NCBI GenBank assembly: GCA_002731825.1
Contig: PCCS01000001.1
Coordinates: 69,480 to 133,479, forward strand
From: Myxococcales bacterium
GTDB lineage: Bacteria; Myxococcota_A; Bradymonadia; UBA7976; UBA1532
Direction of reading: 5' to 3'
Length of the DNA stretch: 64,000 bases
Part shown: one piece after another, positions 1 to 8,427 of the stretch
Layout of the letters: every line of letters begins with the position of its first letter
Numbering within the stretch: the first letter of the stretch is position 1
Notes under the pieces: model-generated
Told to the model about the DNA's origin: nothing
Databases searched by the model: none
What the model saw: only the letters and a program-made list of their open reading frames with translations
Position numbers and translations under genes: made by a program

Positions 1-1416
1 GTCTTGTTTGAATACGCGTTGTGGAAGCCTTTGGTTTTTCTCGGTCTTTGGGGCGCAACCTTGTCCAGTGCTGTTGGGTCTATCTTGGCGGCTCCAAGAA
101 CATTGCAGGCCCTGGCTGTCGATGGCGTAGCGCCTAAAATTCTTGGACGAGGCCGAGGACCGGCAAACGAGCCGGTGATCGGACTTTGGTTTTGTTTCGG
201 GCTCGCTATAGTCAGTATGACGCTCGGTACTTTGGATGCAATCGCCCAGGTACTGACCATCTTTTTTCTTGCGACCTATGGCATCACAAATTTGGCATGC
301 GGTCTCGAGATATGGGCGTCCAATCCAAGCTTTCGACCGACTTTTAAAATATCCGCATGGGTTCCGCTCTTAGGCGCTGGTGCCTGCTTCTATGTCATGA
401 GCATCATCAGCTTCGGCTCCATGCTCGCCGCAGCGGCCATTTGTTTATTGATTTATACCTTCGTTCAGCGTCGATCTCTCAATGTCACCTTTGGCGATGC
501 TCGACATGGTTTATGGTCTGCCTTAGTGCGAACGGCCTTACAGCATTTACATAAAACCGATTATCACGACCAGAATTGGCGTCCCAATCTGCTTATATTC
601 GGTGGAGATAAGGCGCGTCGAAGTCACCTACTGGAATTGGGGGCATCGGTTGTCCAAGAGCAGGGCATTACCTCTTATATTGAGATGTTACAGGGTGATG
701 TATCCGACCTGGCCAGCGTACGGGCAGAGAAACAGAGAGCGCTGCATGGCTCTCAGGGCGATTTTTCCAACGTGTTTTTTCGGGTCGACATCGTCCCTGA
801 GGTCTACCGGGGCATCGTGACGATCGCTCAATCGTATGGCATCGGCAGCCTTGAGGCGAACACTGTGATGCTTGGTTGGTCTAGTAAGGAAGAACGCGCA
901 GACGAGTATCTGGGCATGCTGCAAGAGCTTGTGCTCTTGGAAAACACGTTGATGTTAGTTAACTACGACCACGGAAAACATTACGGAAGCCGCAAAGAAA
1001 TTCATATTTGGTGGCGCGGTTTGCAAGCAAATGGTGGTATGATGCTGCTCTTGGCCTATTTAATCTCGGCTGACCGCCGTTGGCGCGGTGCCCGGGTGAA
1101 GGTCATTACGGTAGTCAACTCCGAAAATGACCGTGTTCAAGGACAAGCTCGGCTCAAGCAGCACCTCAAGAGTGCTCGATTGACAGCCGAGCCGGTCGTT
1201 TTATTGTCCAATGAGATGCCGATCAATGATTTAATGGCTGAATACAGCCGGGATGCTGACCTCGCGATCGTAGGAATGCGACTCCCGAATAAAGAAGATG
1301 ATGCGAAACAAGTTTTTCGCGACTATAATCGCCTATTGGCAAGTTTACCGACGACGATACTGGTTCACAGTGGCGGTGCTTTTAAGGCCGCTCCAGTACT
1401 GTTCGACAATGATTAA
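1..1416 (+). CDS. Cation-chloride cotransporter (SLC12-like), 3' part
   Basis: The frame is open to the left edge, so this is the C-terminal 471 codons of a longer gene; the TTG at base 4 is only the first start-like codon visible. The first ~150 residues hold four to five hydrophobic helices of an amino acid-polyamine-cation permease fold, including the small-residue-rich LSSAVGSILAAPRTLQAL segment typical of Na-K-Cl cotransporter homologues. The remaining ~310 residues are soluble, beginning RPNLLIFGG, and match the cytosolic regulatory domain that follows the membrane part in SLC12-type proteins. The expected role is inner-membrane ion cotransport coupled to chloride; the transported ions cannot be read from this part. 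The stop is 39 bases before the SNF2 gene on the same strand. Confidence 0.8.
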   Translation, partial: VLFEYALWKPLVFLGLWGATLSSAVGSILAAPRTLQALAVDGVAPKILGRGRGPANEPVIGLWFCFGLAIVSMTLGTLDAIAQVLTIFFLATYGITNLACGLEIWASNPSFRPTFKISAWVPLLGAGACFYVMSIISFGSMLAAAAICLLIYTFVQRRSLNVTFGDARHGLWSALVRTALQHLHKTDYHDQNWRPNLLIFGGDKARRSHLLELGASVVQEQGITSYIEMLQGDVSDLASVRAEKQRALHGSQGDFSNVFFRVDIVPEVYRGIVTIAQSYGIGSLEANTVMLGWSSKEERADEYLGMLQELVLLENTLMLVNYDHGKHYGSRKEIHIWWRGLQANGGMMLLLAYLISADRRWRGARVKVITVVNSENDRVQGQARLKQHLKSARLTAEPVVLLSNEMPINDLMAEYSRDADLAIVGMRLPNKEDDAKQVFRDYNRLLASLPTTILVHSGGAFKAAPVLFDND

Positions 1417-1455
1417 TAGGGTGGTGCGTTAAGTGCCACCACGAGGTTCATCACG

Positions 1456-4400
1456 ATGACAGGTTTGTTGCGTCAACCTGACCGCAAGATAGTGACAAAA
1501 GAGCGGGCTTTAGCCGTCTTAAGACGGCTGGGCCTAGATTGGGCATGTGAGCCAGGATTACTGCCGTGGCCCTTACCTCCCGTTGTTCCCCTCAGCCGCA
1601 AGTCCAATCGCGATTGGTGGGTCGGCGATGAGTCCATGGTGAGTTATCAGGGAGATGATGACGGATTCCCATTAAAAGGCATCTGGTCCAGCGATAGAAA
1701 TGCCCGACACGGTGGGCAATGTTCTGAAGTGGCCGCCGCCATCCTCGTTCATTGCTGGAACATGCCGCAATACAAGCCGATGTTCAACCTGCCGGAATGG
1801 GAACTTGAGCTACACGATGTTGTTGCAGGTCGACAGTCCCAACAGGAAATGTATCCCCTTGGCCGAATTCGCTATCGCTTGACGGATGCGCCATCAAATC
1901 GCCCTGATGCACTGCCACTTGAACGGGAGTTAATTCGTTGGTCCCGAAGCGATGGTCGGGCCATGCGTCCCCGATTAATGACCGATGATGGGTCCGAGAT
2001 TCGACTGGATCGAGCCTGTATAAACAATGAAGATTCTGCGATTCACGACTTGGTCTCGCTTCTGCGGCAGTGGAATCGTTCGACCGTCCAATCGGCCGGA
2101 CCGAAGGTGGCGGATTTCCGGCAGCGCGTGATCGCCCGCGTTTTTGACCATCTCTTGGACGTGGATGACCTTTGGTACGGTGAGGCCAGGCTGAAGCCTA
2201 TACGCACTCCATTTCTACCGACTTTGACGGCCGTCGAAGAGGGCGATGAAATCTCGCTCTCTTGGGAGCCGTTAATCATTAAATTGTACCCTTTTGGAAA
2301 TGGGTTTGCGGTGTGTGCCGATGGCACCATCCGCCCACTAGCAGATTCACGTTTGTTAGAGGTGTCCAACCGGTTGATCGAGGGACTACCGAGATTGTCG
2401 GTCGATGAGGTCGACCTATTTGTCGATCGAGTTGTTCTCGCCAGTGCATTGCCATGCCTAATGGATGGGCCAAGGCTCCCCGAGATTCTCGATGCAGACC
2501 GCATCACCGGTCGGATTCGTTTGTACGAGGATGAGTCATTTCTATGTCTGGACCTCGCCTATGTTTATCGTCTCGATGGCGATGAATATGAGGTCGCAGC
2601 GGCCACCTTAAACAGCCAGCATCGATCAAAACGAGGTATTTTTCGAAGAGACCCGCATCGGGAAGCGAATCTAAGAGCTGAGGCGCGTGCGACCTTGGGC
2701 GTTGCGCTCCCTGCACGGATAGAAGGAGACGCGGCGTACCGCATTCTACTCGATGGGCTTCCCAGGCTGCCCGAGGGCTGGCATGTCGATGCTGATCGAG
2801 ATCTACTTCGATTTAAGGTCAGTGGACGTTTGGCTACGAAGGTCAGTGTTCCGTCCGAAACGGATTGGTTAGATTTAAAGGTCGAATTCTCCCATGACGG
2901 TCAGGTCATCGACAGTCTTGACGTTTTAAAGAGCTGGCGAAAGGGAGAACGCTTTCATCGCTTAGACGATGGTACACTCGTTCATTTACCCATGGAGTGG
3001 TTACAACGGCACGGGGTTGTACACGAAGAACTCGAAGCCATTCGGGCAACAAATGAGGGCCGTATTCCTCATTACGCAGCGCCCATGTTAGCGGATCTCA
3101 TTGGCGAAGCCGATGGAGATGTGTCCATTTGGGAAGAACGCATGGCTGAACTAGAAGAAGCCTCATCAGTACCAGACCGGGTCCAGCCGTCAGGCCTCAA
3201 AGCCGATCTACGCGAATATCAGCAAGCCGGTTTCCGATGGCTTGCTTGGCTTAAAGACCGCTCATTCGGCGGTGTCCTTGCCGATGATATGGGTCTGGGT
3301 AAGACCGTCCAAGCTCTTGCTCTCCTGCTCGATGAACATCAATCCTCTGAAGGTGGACAGTCGTTGGTTGTCGCACCCACATCTGTCATTTATGCATGGG
3401 AAGAAGAAGCAGCCCGTTTTACGCCGGACCTAAAGGTGGTTGTCTATCATGGATCCAATCGACCGAAGGAGCCACCAGAGGACGCGGACATTATCGTTAC
3501 ATCCTATGGGCTTTTGAGGTATGCGGCTGATGCATTCAAGAGGTCTTGGAAATGCTTGGTCCTCGATGAGGCCCAGCGCATTAAAAATCCTGAGAGTCAC
3601 GTTGCTAAGGTCGCGCGCGGATTGACAGCGAGTTTTCGTCTCGCGCTCACGGGCACTCCGTTGGAAAATAGGCTCTTGGAACTTTGGAGTATTCTAGAGT
3701 GCCTCATGCCTGGTTTCTTTGGGCCCAGGACAGCATTTAGGCGGCGATACTCGATTCCCATTGAGCGGAATAGAGACGAAGAAGCCCTGTCGAGACTTCA
3801 GCGACGCATTCGCCCCTTCATTTTGAGAAGATTGAAGAGTGAAGTGGCGCAGGAACTGCCACCCAGACAAGAGCAGGTTCTTTATTGTGAATTGGGGCCG
3901 GAACAACGACGTTTGTATGAACGCGTTCGAAATACGTATCGGCAAAGTGTCCTCAAGAAGGTCAACGAGACTGGGGTTGGTCGGTCCACTCTACCCGTGC
4001 TTGAAGCATTAATGCGCCTTCGACAAGCATGTTGCGACCCGGGTCTATTGCCTTTTCCCGAAGCTGAGGAAGTCAAAGAGTCAGCGAAACTCGATCTTTT
4101 AGTAAACACACTCGATAAGACCATCCCGGCCGGTCATCGTACCCTCGTGTTTTCGCAATGGACCTCTTTACTGCAGCGTGTCATCCCTCGGCTAGATAAA
4201 AATAATTGGACGTATTTGTATCTCGACGGGCGGACGACCAAGCGCCATGAATTAGTCAAAAAATGGAACGATCCCGAAGGCCCACCTGTTTTTCTCATCA
4301 GCCTCAGAGCGGGCGGAGCGGGTTTAAATCTCACTGGAGCCGACCATGTGATTCATCTCGATCCATGGTGGAATCCCGCCGTTGAGGACCAGGCAACCGA

Positions 4401-4839
4401 TCGTGCTCATCGAATTGGCCAGACCAAGCCCGTCGTTGCCTATCGATTCGTCGCGCGCGACACGGTCGAGGAAAAAGTGATTGCCCTGCAAGATCGAAAA
4501 CGGGCGCTCTTCGATATGACTGTCGAACAAGGGCGTTTCCCGGTCAATCAATTAACCCGTGAGGACATCGAGTCATTTTTCGATGGAGATGCTCAACCGG
4601 GTGATGACTCACCTGCCGAGGAAATGAGCGGTGTCAGCATCGATGTTGATTCCGCGAGTAAAGAGCAAGCATCGAACATTCTACTCGACCACGAGCACCC
4701 TCTAACCCCGGCCATTGTTGTCGAGTTGACAGGTTGGCCCGAGGAAGAGGCTGATGCGTGGTTAGACGACCAAGTGAACTTAGGTACGCTTGAAGCCGTA
4801 AATCATGACGATGGTCGCCATTTCATCCGAGCAGAGTAG
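1456..4839 (+). CDS. SNF2/SWI2-family DNA-dependent ATPase (helicase-like)
   Basis: This 1127-aa protein carries a complete SNF2 motor in its second half. Visible motifs are DDMGLGKTVQAL (motif I, ~residue 612), LVLDEAQRIKN (motif II, DEAQ box), LTGTPLENRLLELWS (motif III), LISLRAGGAGLNLTGADHVI (motif V) and DRAHRIGQTKPV (motif VI, ~990). The first ~560 residues resemble the poorly conserved N-terminal region of bacterial SNF2 proteins. About 75 acidic residues follow the motor. Such proteins translocate on duplex DNA to remodel protein-DNA complexes; a RapA/HepA-like role with RNA polymerase is possible but not shown. ATG start with GAGG 9 bases upstream. It converges with grxD downstream. 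Confidence 0.93.
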   Translation: MTGLLRQPDRKIVTKERALAVLRRLGLDWACEPGLLPWPLPPVVPLSRKSNRDWWVGDESMVSYQGDDDGFPLKGIWSSDRNARHGGQCSEVAAAILVHCWNMPQYKPMFNLPEWELELHDVVAGRQSQQEMYPLGRIRYRLTDAPSNRPDALPLERELIRWSRSDGRAMRPRLMTDDGSEIRLDRACINNEDSAIHDLVSLLRQWNRSTVQSAGPKVADFRQRVIARVFDHLLDVDDLWYGEARLKPIRTPFLPTLTAVEEGDEISLSWEPLIIKLYPFGNGFAVCADGTIRPLADSRLLEVSNRLIEGLPRLSVDEVDLFVDRVVLASALPCLMDGPRLPEILDADRITGRIRLYEDESFLCLDLAYVYRLDGDEYEVAAATLNSQHRSKRGIFRRDPHREANLRAEARATLGVALPARIEGDAAYRILLDGLPRLPEGWHVDADRDLLRFKVSGRLATKVSVPSETDWLDLKVEFSHDGQVIDSLDVLKSWRKGERFHRLDDGTLVHLPMEWLQRHGVVHEELEAIRATNEGRIPHYAAPMLADLIGEADGDVSIWEERMAELEEASSVPDRVQPSGLKADLREYQQAGFRWLAWLKDRSFGGVLADDMGLGKTVQALALLLDEHQSSEGGQSLVVAPTSVIYAWEEEAARFTPDLKVVVYHGSNRPKEPPEDADIIVTSYGLLRYAADAFKRSWKCLVLDEAQRIKNPESHVAKVARGLTASFRLALTGTPLENRLLELWSILECLMPGFFGPRTAFRRRYSIPIERNRDEEALSRLQRRIRPFILRRLKSEVAQELPPRQEQVLYCELGPEQRRLYERVRNTYRQSVLKKVNETGVGRSTLPVLEALMRLRQACCDPGLLPFPEAEEVKESAKLDLLVNTLDKTIPAGHRTLVFSQWTSLLQRVIPRLDKNNWTYLYLDGRTTKRHELVKKWNDPEGPPVFLISLRAGGAGLNLTGADHVIHLDPWWNPAVEDQATDRAHRIGQTKPVVAYRFVARDTVEEKVIALQDRKRALFDMTVEQGRFPVNQLTREDIESFFDGDAQPGDDSPAEEMSGVSIDVDSASKEQASNILLDHEHPLTPAIVVELTGWPEEEADAWLDDQVNLGTLEAVNHDDGRHFIRAE

Positions 4840-4854
4840 GGGTCGCGCCGCTTT

Positions 4855-4878
4855 AGCCCGTTTTATCAAGGGCGGGCT
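4855..4878. terminator. Possible bidirectional terminator hairpin between SNF2 gene and grxD
   Basis: AGCCCG (4855-4860) and CGGGCT (4873-4878) form a perfect 6-bp inverted repeat with a 12-base loop, exactly between the two convergent stop codons. No long T-tract follows on either strand, so it is a weak candidate. Confidence 0.35.
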
Positions 4879-5204
4879 TAGGCTTTGCCAGTCGCTGCAT
4901 CGAGCAATGTTTGAAGCTCGTTGCTCAAGTACATTTCGCTTACGATATCGCTTCCACCTACAAACTCGCCGTCGATATAGAGCTGTGGAATTGTCGGCCA
5001 ATTAGCATAGGTCTTAATGCCCTCACGAATGGTGGGGTCACTGAGAACATCAAACGATGCGAAGGGTTTGCCGTGATCTTTTAAGATCATCGCAACGCGA
5101 GATGAAAAACCACATTGTGGTTGGTCGGGACTGCCCTTCATAAACAGCATGATTGGATACTTTTTGACAATTTCATCGATTCTTTCTTGAGTTGTGTCAG
5201 ACAT
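4878..5204 (-). CDS. grxD: Monothiol glutaredoxin, Grx4 (CGFS) family
   Basis: 108 aa, the usual length for single-domain monothiol glutaredoxins. The active-site motif is CGFS (QPQCGFSSRV, ~residues 32-35), preceded by MLFMKGSP and followed by the glutathione-binding elements WPTIPQLYIDGEFVGGSDIV. Family members bind a [2Fe-2S] cluster with glutathione and act in the cytoplasm in Fe-S cluster transfer and iron sensing, usually as a heterodimer with a BolA protein. Here the bolA gene lies directly upstream with a 2-base gap, so the two are cotranscribed and probably form such a complex. Confidence 0.97.
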   Translation of the reverse strand: MSDTTQERIDEIVKKYPIMLFMKGSPDQPQCGFSSRVAMILKDHGKPFASFDVLSDPTIREGIKTYANWPTIPQLYIDGEFVGGSDIVSEMYLSNELQTLLDAATGKA

Positions 5205-5206
5205 CT

Positions 5207-5458
5207 TTAGCTGGTCTCCGTTTCGTATTGTTCAGGGGTTAATGTTCGAAAAGTAAGTGCATGAATCGGTCCATGCATAAGCTCTCCCAAAGCAGCATAC
5301 ACACTTCGATGCTTTTGAAGCCTCGACATGCCCTCGAATGCAGCCGACACGATGGTTGCTTCCCAATGGTCACCACCGCCGGTATAGTCTGCTAAGTGGA
5401 CCTCTGCATCATCAAAAGCGGCTTTAATTCGATTACTCATCTCATCTTTGAGATCCAT
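5207..5458 (-). CDS. bolA: BolA/IbaG family protein
   Basis: 83 aa with the BolA fold signature: a conserved His in GGGDHWEATIVS and the FEGMSRLQKHRSVYAALGELMHGPIHALTFRT core. The short length and position upstream of a CGFS glutaredoxin match the class that partners with Grx4 to coordinate a shared [2Fe-2S] cluster. ATG at 5458 is preceded by AAGGGAT, a good ribosome-binding site. First gene of a two-gene minus-strand operon, transcribed divergently from the sigma-factor gene at 5619 with 160 bases between starts. Confidence 0.95.
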   Translation of the reverse strand: MDLKDEMSNRIKAAFDDAEVHLADYTGGGDHWEATIVSAAFEGMSRLQKHRSVYAALGELMHGPIHALTFRTLTPEQYETETS

Positions 5459-5618
5459 ATCACATCCCTTGTCGCTAAACTCTTGCAGAGGGTGCCGAAA
5501 AATTGCGTTGTCTGCAACTGAATGCGGCTGATCGGAGCCGATCTTTCAAAACAGGGGTGTTGACGACTGGGCTTTTGCGATTAACATCCATGGGCCTACA
5601 TTGAATTAGGGAACGGTT

Positions 5619-6569
5619 GTGTCCGACAAGGACGAGACAAAAATCAAAGTCGTCGAACGAGAGGAACGTCCGCCCGCGCGCATGGATGTCAGCTCGAAAG
5701 AACTACTCGCGGCTGATGAGTTGACGCGCTATTTGGCTGAGATCAGGCGGTATCCCTTATTGACGCGTGAACAAGAAATTGAACACGCGACGACCTATTT
5801 TGAATCTGGCAGCAAAGCCGCTGCCCGTAAACTCGTCACAGGCAATCTTCGACTCGTCGTCAAAATTGCAATGGAATACCGACGTGCATGGGTCAATGTT
5901 CTCGATTTGATTCAAGAGGGCAATATCGGGTTGGCTGAAGCTGTCAAACGCTTTGATCCATATCGCGGAGTGCGGTTTAGCAGTTTCGCGCGCTACTGGA
6001 TTCGCGCTTTAATTTTGCAGTTTATTCTAAAAAATTTCCGGATGATTAGCTTTGCCAATACACGGGCTGGTCGAAAACTCTTTTTTCGATTGGAAAAAGA
6101 GAGGGCTCGACTCATGAACGAGTTTGGTGAAGCGACACCGAAAATGCTGGCTGATAATCTCGACGTATCGGAAGACGATGTTGTTGCCGCGACGTTACTT
6201 CGCAAGCCGACCCTATCGCTTACGGCACCTAGAAATGCCTCCGATGATGATGGGCGTACCCTTGGAGATTTAATCGCGGACAGCGCGGACGACGTGGAGT
6301 CGCAGGTTGTCCATTCAGGCTTGATGACCACCGTAGACGTTCAGATGAAAGCGTTCGCCGAGATGCTGACCGATGAGCGGGAACTTGCCCTTTGGTACGA
6401 GCGTTTAATTGCGGAGGACCCCATTTCACTTGCTGCATTGGGCACTCGTTTTGATGTATCACGAGAGCGGATAAGGCAGATCGAAGCGCGACTTAAAAAA
6501 CGATTAAAGGCTTATTTAACAGAAAAACTGGGCGATAGTTTGCAGTTGGACTTTACAAATCACGACTAG
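5619..6569 (+). CDS. rpoH: RNA polymerase sigma-32 (RpoH-like) factor
   Basis: 316 aa with sigma-70 family regions 1.2 (LTRYLAEIRRYPLLTREQEIEHA), 2.2-2.4 (LIQEGNIGLAEAVKRFDPYRGVRFSSFARYWIR) and 4.2 (RFDVSRERIRQIEARLKKRLK). GRKLFFRLEKERAR after region 2.4 matches the RpoH box, which separates sigma-32 from housekeeping sigmas, and there is no large region 1.1. It should direct transcription of heat-shock genes, although deltaproteobacteria can have several RpoH paralogues with other regulons. The start is GTG with GGGAAC upstream. Its stop is 36 bases before the preferred start of the next gene, so the two are likely cotranscribed. Confidence 0.9.
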   Translation: MSDKDETKIKVVEREERPPARMDVSSKELLAADELTRYLAEIRRYPLLTREQEIEHATTYFESGSKAAARKLVTGNLRLVVKIAMEYRRAWVNVLDLIQEGNIGLAEAVKRFDPYRGVRFSSFARYWIRALILQFILKNFRMISFANTRAGRKLFFRLEKERARLMNEFGEATPKMLADNLDVSEDDVVAATLLRKPTLSLTAPRNASDDDGRTLGDLIADSADDVESQVVHSGLMTTVDVQMKAFAEMLTDERELALWYERLIAEDPISLAALGTRFDVSRERIRQIEARLKKRLKAYLTEKLGDSLQLDFTNHD

Positions 6570-6605
6570 ATGCGCAAACAATTAGCCCAAACTCAGAGGA
6601 GCAAG

Positions 6606-7067
6606 ATGATGGCGATTCAAGATGATTTAAACACGAAAATGAAGGCGGCAATGAAAGCCCGTGACAAGCAAATGCTTGGTTTGATTCGCATGCTCAAATC
6701 TAAGATGGGCGAGCGGACGATTGGGAGCGGCTTTACTGGGGACGTGAATGATGCCCTCTGGCTCGAGGTCATGGAAAAGTATTGCAAGAGTCAGAAAAAG
6801 GCGCTGGCGCAATTTGAAGAGATCGACCGACCCGAAGCTCAGGAGCATGTCGACCAGATCAAATGGGAGCTTGAGACAGTCGGAGCGTGGCTTCCGAAGA
6901 AAGCCGATGAGGCGACCATGAGGCAATGGGTTGATGATGCCGTTGCCGGATTGGGTGGACCAACGGCTCATTTTGGTGCTGTCATGGGGGCCGTGATGAA
7001 AGCGCATAAAGCGGAGGTTGATCCGGGGCTTGTCCGTCGTTTGGTCGAGCAGGCTCTATCAAACTAG
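6606..7067 (+). CDS. GatB/YqeY domain-containing protein
   Basis: About 153 aa, the normal size for stand-alone YqeY proteins, which share the helical tail domain of the GatB amidotransferase subunit. Family traits are the N-terminal DLNTKMKAAMKARDKQMLGLIRMLKSK helix and the C-terminal GAVMGAVMKAHKAEVDPGLVRRLVEQAL helix. The ORF track extends to 6570, but the paired ATGs at 6606/6609 follow CAGAGGAG at proper spacing and match the family start, so the first 12 codons are probably not translated. The exact function is unknown; an effect on tRNA-dependent amidation is suspected for the family. Confidence 0.88.
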   Translation: MMAIQDDLNTKMKAAMKARDKQMLGLIRMLKSKMGERTIGSGFTGDVNDALWLEVMEKYCKSQKKALAQFEEIDRPEAQEHVDQIKWELETVGAWLPKKADEATMRQWVDDAVAGLGGPTAHFGAVMGAVMKAHKAEVDPGLVRRLVEQALSN

Positions 7068-7104
7068 GCTAACAGGCTCTTCACAGCGGTCATAGTAGCG
7101 TGTT

Positions 7105-7114
7105 AGCGTACGCT
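7105..7114. promoter_or_regulatory. 10-bp palindrome AGCGTACGCT upstream of the 75-aa gene
   Basis: AGCGTACGCT is a perfect palindrome 17 bases before the start codon and just upstream of AGGAGGTG. It could be a small operator or a leader hairpin. Its shortness makes chance possible. Confidence 0.2.
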
Positions 7115-7131
7115 CAGTAGGAGGTGATGGC

Positions 7132-7359
7132 ATGCCATTTGATTGGATGGACTCTCAGGTAAGTGGAACCCGAAAAGGCCCGAAGCAGCAGGTGCATCGG
7201 GCCGTGTTGGAACAGGCAGGGTTGCTGCGACGAATGGGATATGACGCGAAATACGCAACCATGCGCTGTCTCGCCAATGTACAATGGCAGTACGATGGTC
7301 AGCCTGCCCCCTTAAGCGATACCGAAATTAAGAAGCTTGTGGGTTCAGTTTACAACTAA
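7132..7359 (+). CDS. Small hypothetical protein, 75 aa
   Basis: I do not recognise the family. The case for a real gene is the near-perfect Shine-Dalgarno AGGAGGTG 6-7 bases before ATG and a sensible composition. The protein is basic in its first half (GTRKGPKQQVHRAVLEQAGLL) and ends PLSDTEIKKLVGSVYN, with one internal Cys. No signal peptide or membrane segment is visible, so it is probably cytoplasmic. It stands alone between the YqeY-like gene (65-base gap) and the convergent HD hydrolase gene (12 bases). Confidence 0.7.
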   Translation: MPFDWMDSQVSGTRKGPKQQVHRAVLEQAGLLRRMGYDAKYATMRCLANVQWQYDGQPAPLSDTEIKKLVGSVYN

Positions 7360-7371
7360 GGGCTCGACAGT

Positions 7372-7938
7372 TTAGCAAAAGTGAGCCTCATACGCCGCGA
7401 TAGCCTCATTCAAACGCATTCTGAGGTACTCGCTGGCCGATCCCAGTTTCTCCAGAATCATTCTAGCTTCCTTGGCGTAAGCCCGCCTTTTCCCAAGGGT
7501 CCAATGCGGTGGCGGTGGCTGTAGGTTGGTGATGCGGTCAGCCAGCTTGACTGCTCTGACGTCAGGCGGCTGTGACAGTAATCTGTTCACTGAATCGAGC
7601 ATTGCGTCGGCCTTGCTCAAATTTTCGTTCTTAGTTAAAGCCGCTACCCCGTCTGCCACATCAGAACCAAAGGACGCCTTGAGTTCAGCGTAGGTGATTG
7701 CCGTGTCTTCCAAGACATCATGGAGACATGCACACTGGATTGCCAGGTTTGGCTTCAAAAACGATTCGACTGTTAAGGCGGCACAGATTTCCATGGTGAC
7801 CATGCCTACGTGTACACAGTACGGTAAGCGGTCTTGATCAGGCATCGTCTGAGTTTTGTGCGCCAGAGCAGCGTACCGATAGGCTTTCAGGAATCGCTCT
7901 TGACTCCAAGCAGCCCCTTGCGGTCTTTCGCTTAGCAA
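7372..7938 (-). CDS. HD-domain phosphohydrolase, RelA/SpoT (MESH1)-like
   Basis: 188 aa, the size of small alarmone hydrolases that contain only the HD domain. Metal-ligand motifs are His43 (YCVHVGMV), His73-Asp74 (CLHDVLEDT, with the Glu77-Asp78 pair of ppGpp hydrolases) and Asp134 (VKLADRITNL). The likely reaction is removal of the 3' pyrophosphate from (p)ppGpp; another nucleotide substrate cannot be excluded. The start is TTG at 7938; the next Met would remove YRYAALAHKTQ, the first conserved helix, so TTG is preferred despite a weak ribosome site. A small, probably frameshifted gene lies just upstream. Confidence 0.82.
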   Translation of the reverse strand: MLSERPQGAAWSQERFLKAYRYAALAHKTQTMPDQDRLPYCVHVGMVTMEICAALTVESFLKPNLAIQCACLHDVLEDTAITYAELKASFGSDVADGVAALTKNENLSKADAMLDSVNRLLSQPPDVRAVKLADRITNLQPPPPHWTLGKRRAYAKEARMILEKLGSASEYLRMRLNEAIAAYEAHFC

Positions 7939-7953
7939 GCGGGTACTGTCCCA

Positions 7954-8150
7954 TCATTCGGAGGGGTGACTCGCCAGGGGCCTGTCTCCGATTGCATGTC
8001 CTGTAAGCAAATCATCAGGCGCGACCAGCTTGTACTGACAGCCTTAACTGGGATGCGTGGGGGGGGGCTTCCTGGTGAGATTTGTATGACCATGCCGTGG
8101 CCATCGATGATCGGATCTACGCTCAGCGTCTCATGTTGACCTAACTGCAT
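7954..8150 (-). pseudogene. Small gene with a likely single-base frameshift
   Basis: ATG at 8150 has AAGGA 6 bases upstream and opens MQLGQHETLSVDPIIDGHG, which reads like ordinary protein. Near base 8035 the sensible reading appears to move to another frame: QYKLVAPDDLLTGHAIGDRP is found in the HD-hydrolase frame, ending in TGA at 7954-7956, while the original frame becomes Trp/Ser/Cys-rich and ends at 7932. One extra base near GCTGTCAGTAC would join the halves into about 65 aa ending 15 bases before the hydrolase start. A run of nine G's at 8059-8067 is also a site where a base-call error is possible. Family unknown. Alternatively the unshifted 72-aa ORF is real and its stop overlaps the TTG start. 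Confidence 0.4.
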
Positions 8151-8427
8151 GTGGTCCTTCATTTTCTTTCGTCTCCTCGAGCGTCACCTATAGCCCCCCA
8201 TAGCGCGCTCGACCCAGTGCGTCTACCCCAGCTGATCTACGGATTCAAGTGACAAAATCAGTATTTTGGCCAGCAATCGTCTATCAGATACTCCAAGGTA
8301 TCGACATTGTTATCAATTCTGTGTCTTGGCACGGTTGACTTCAATTATCTCAGCGTTATGCTGGACATGGGGAAGCACGACTGGGCAGAGCAAACAGGTG
8401 CTACATTTTATATGTATGGGGTTTTCG

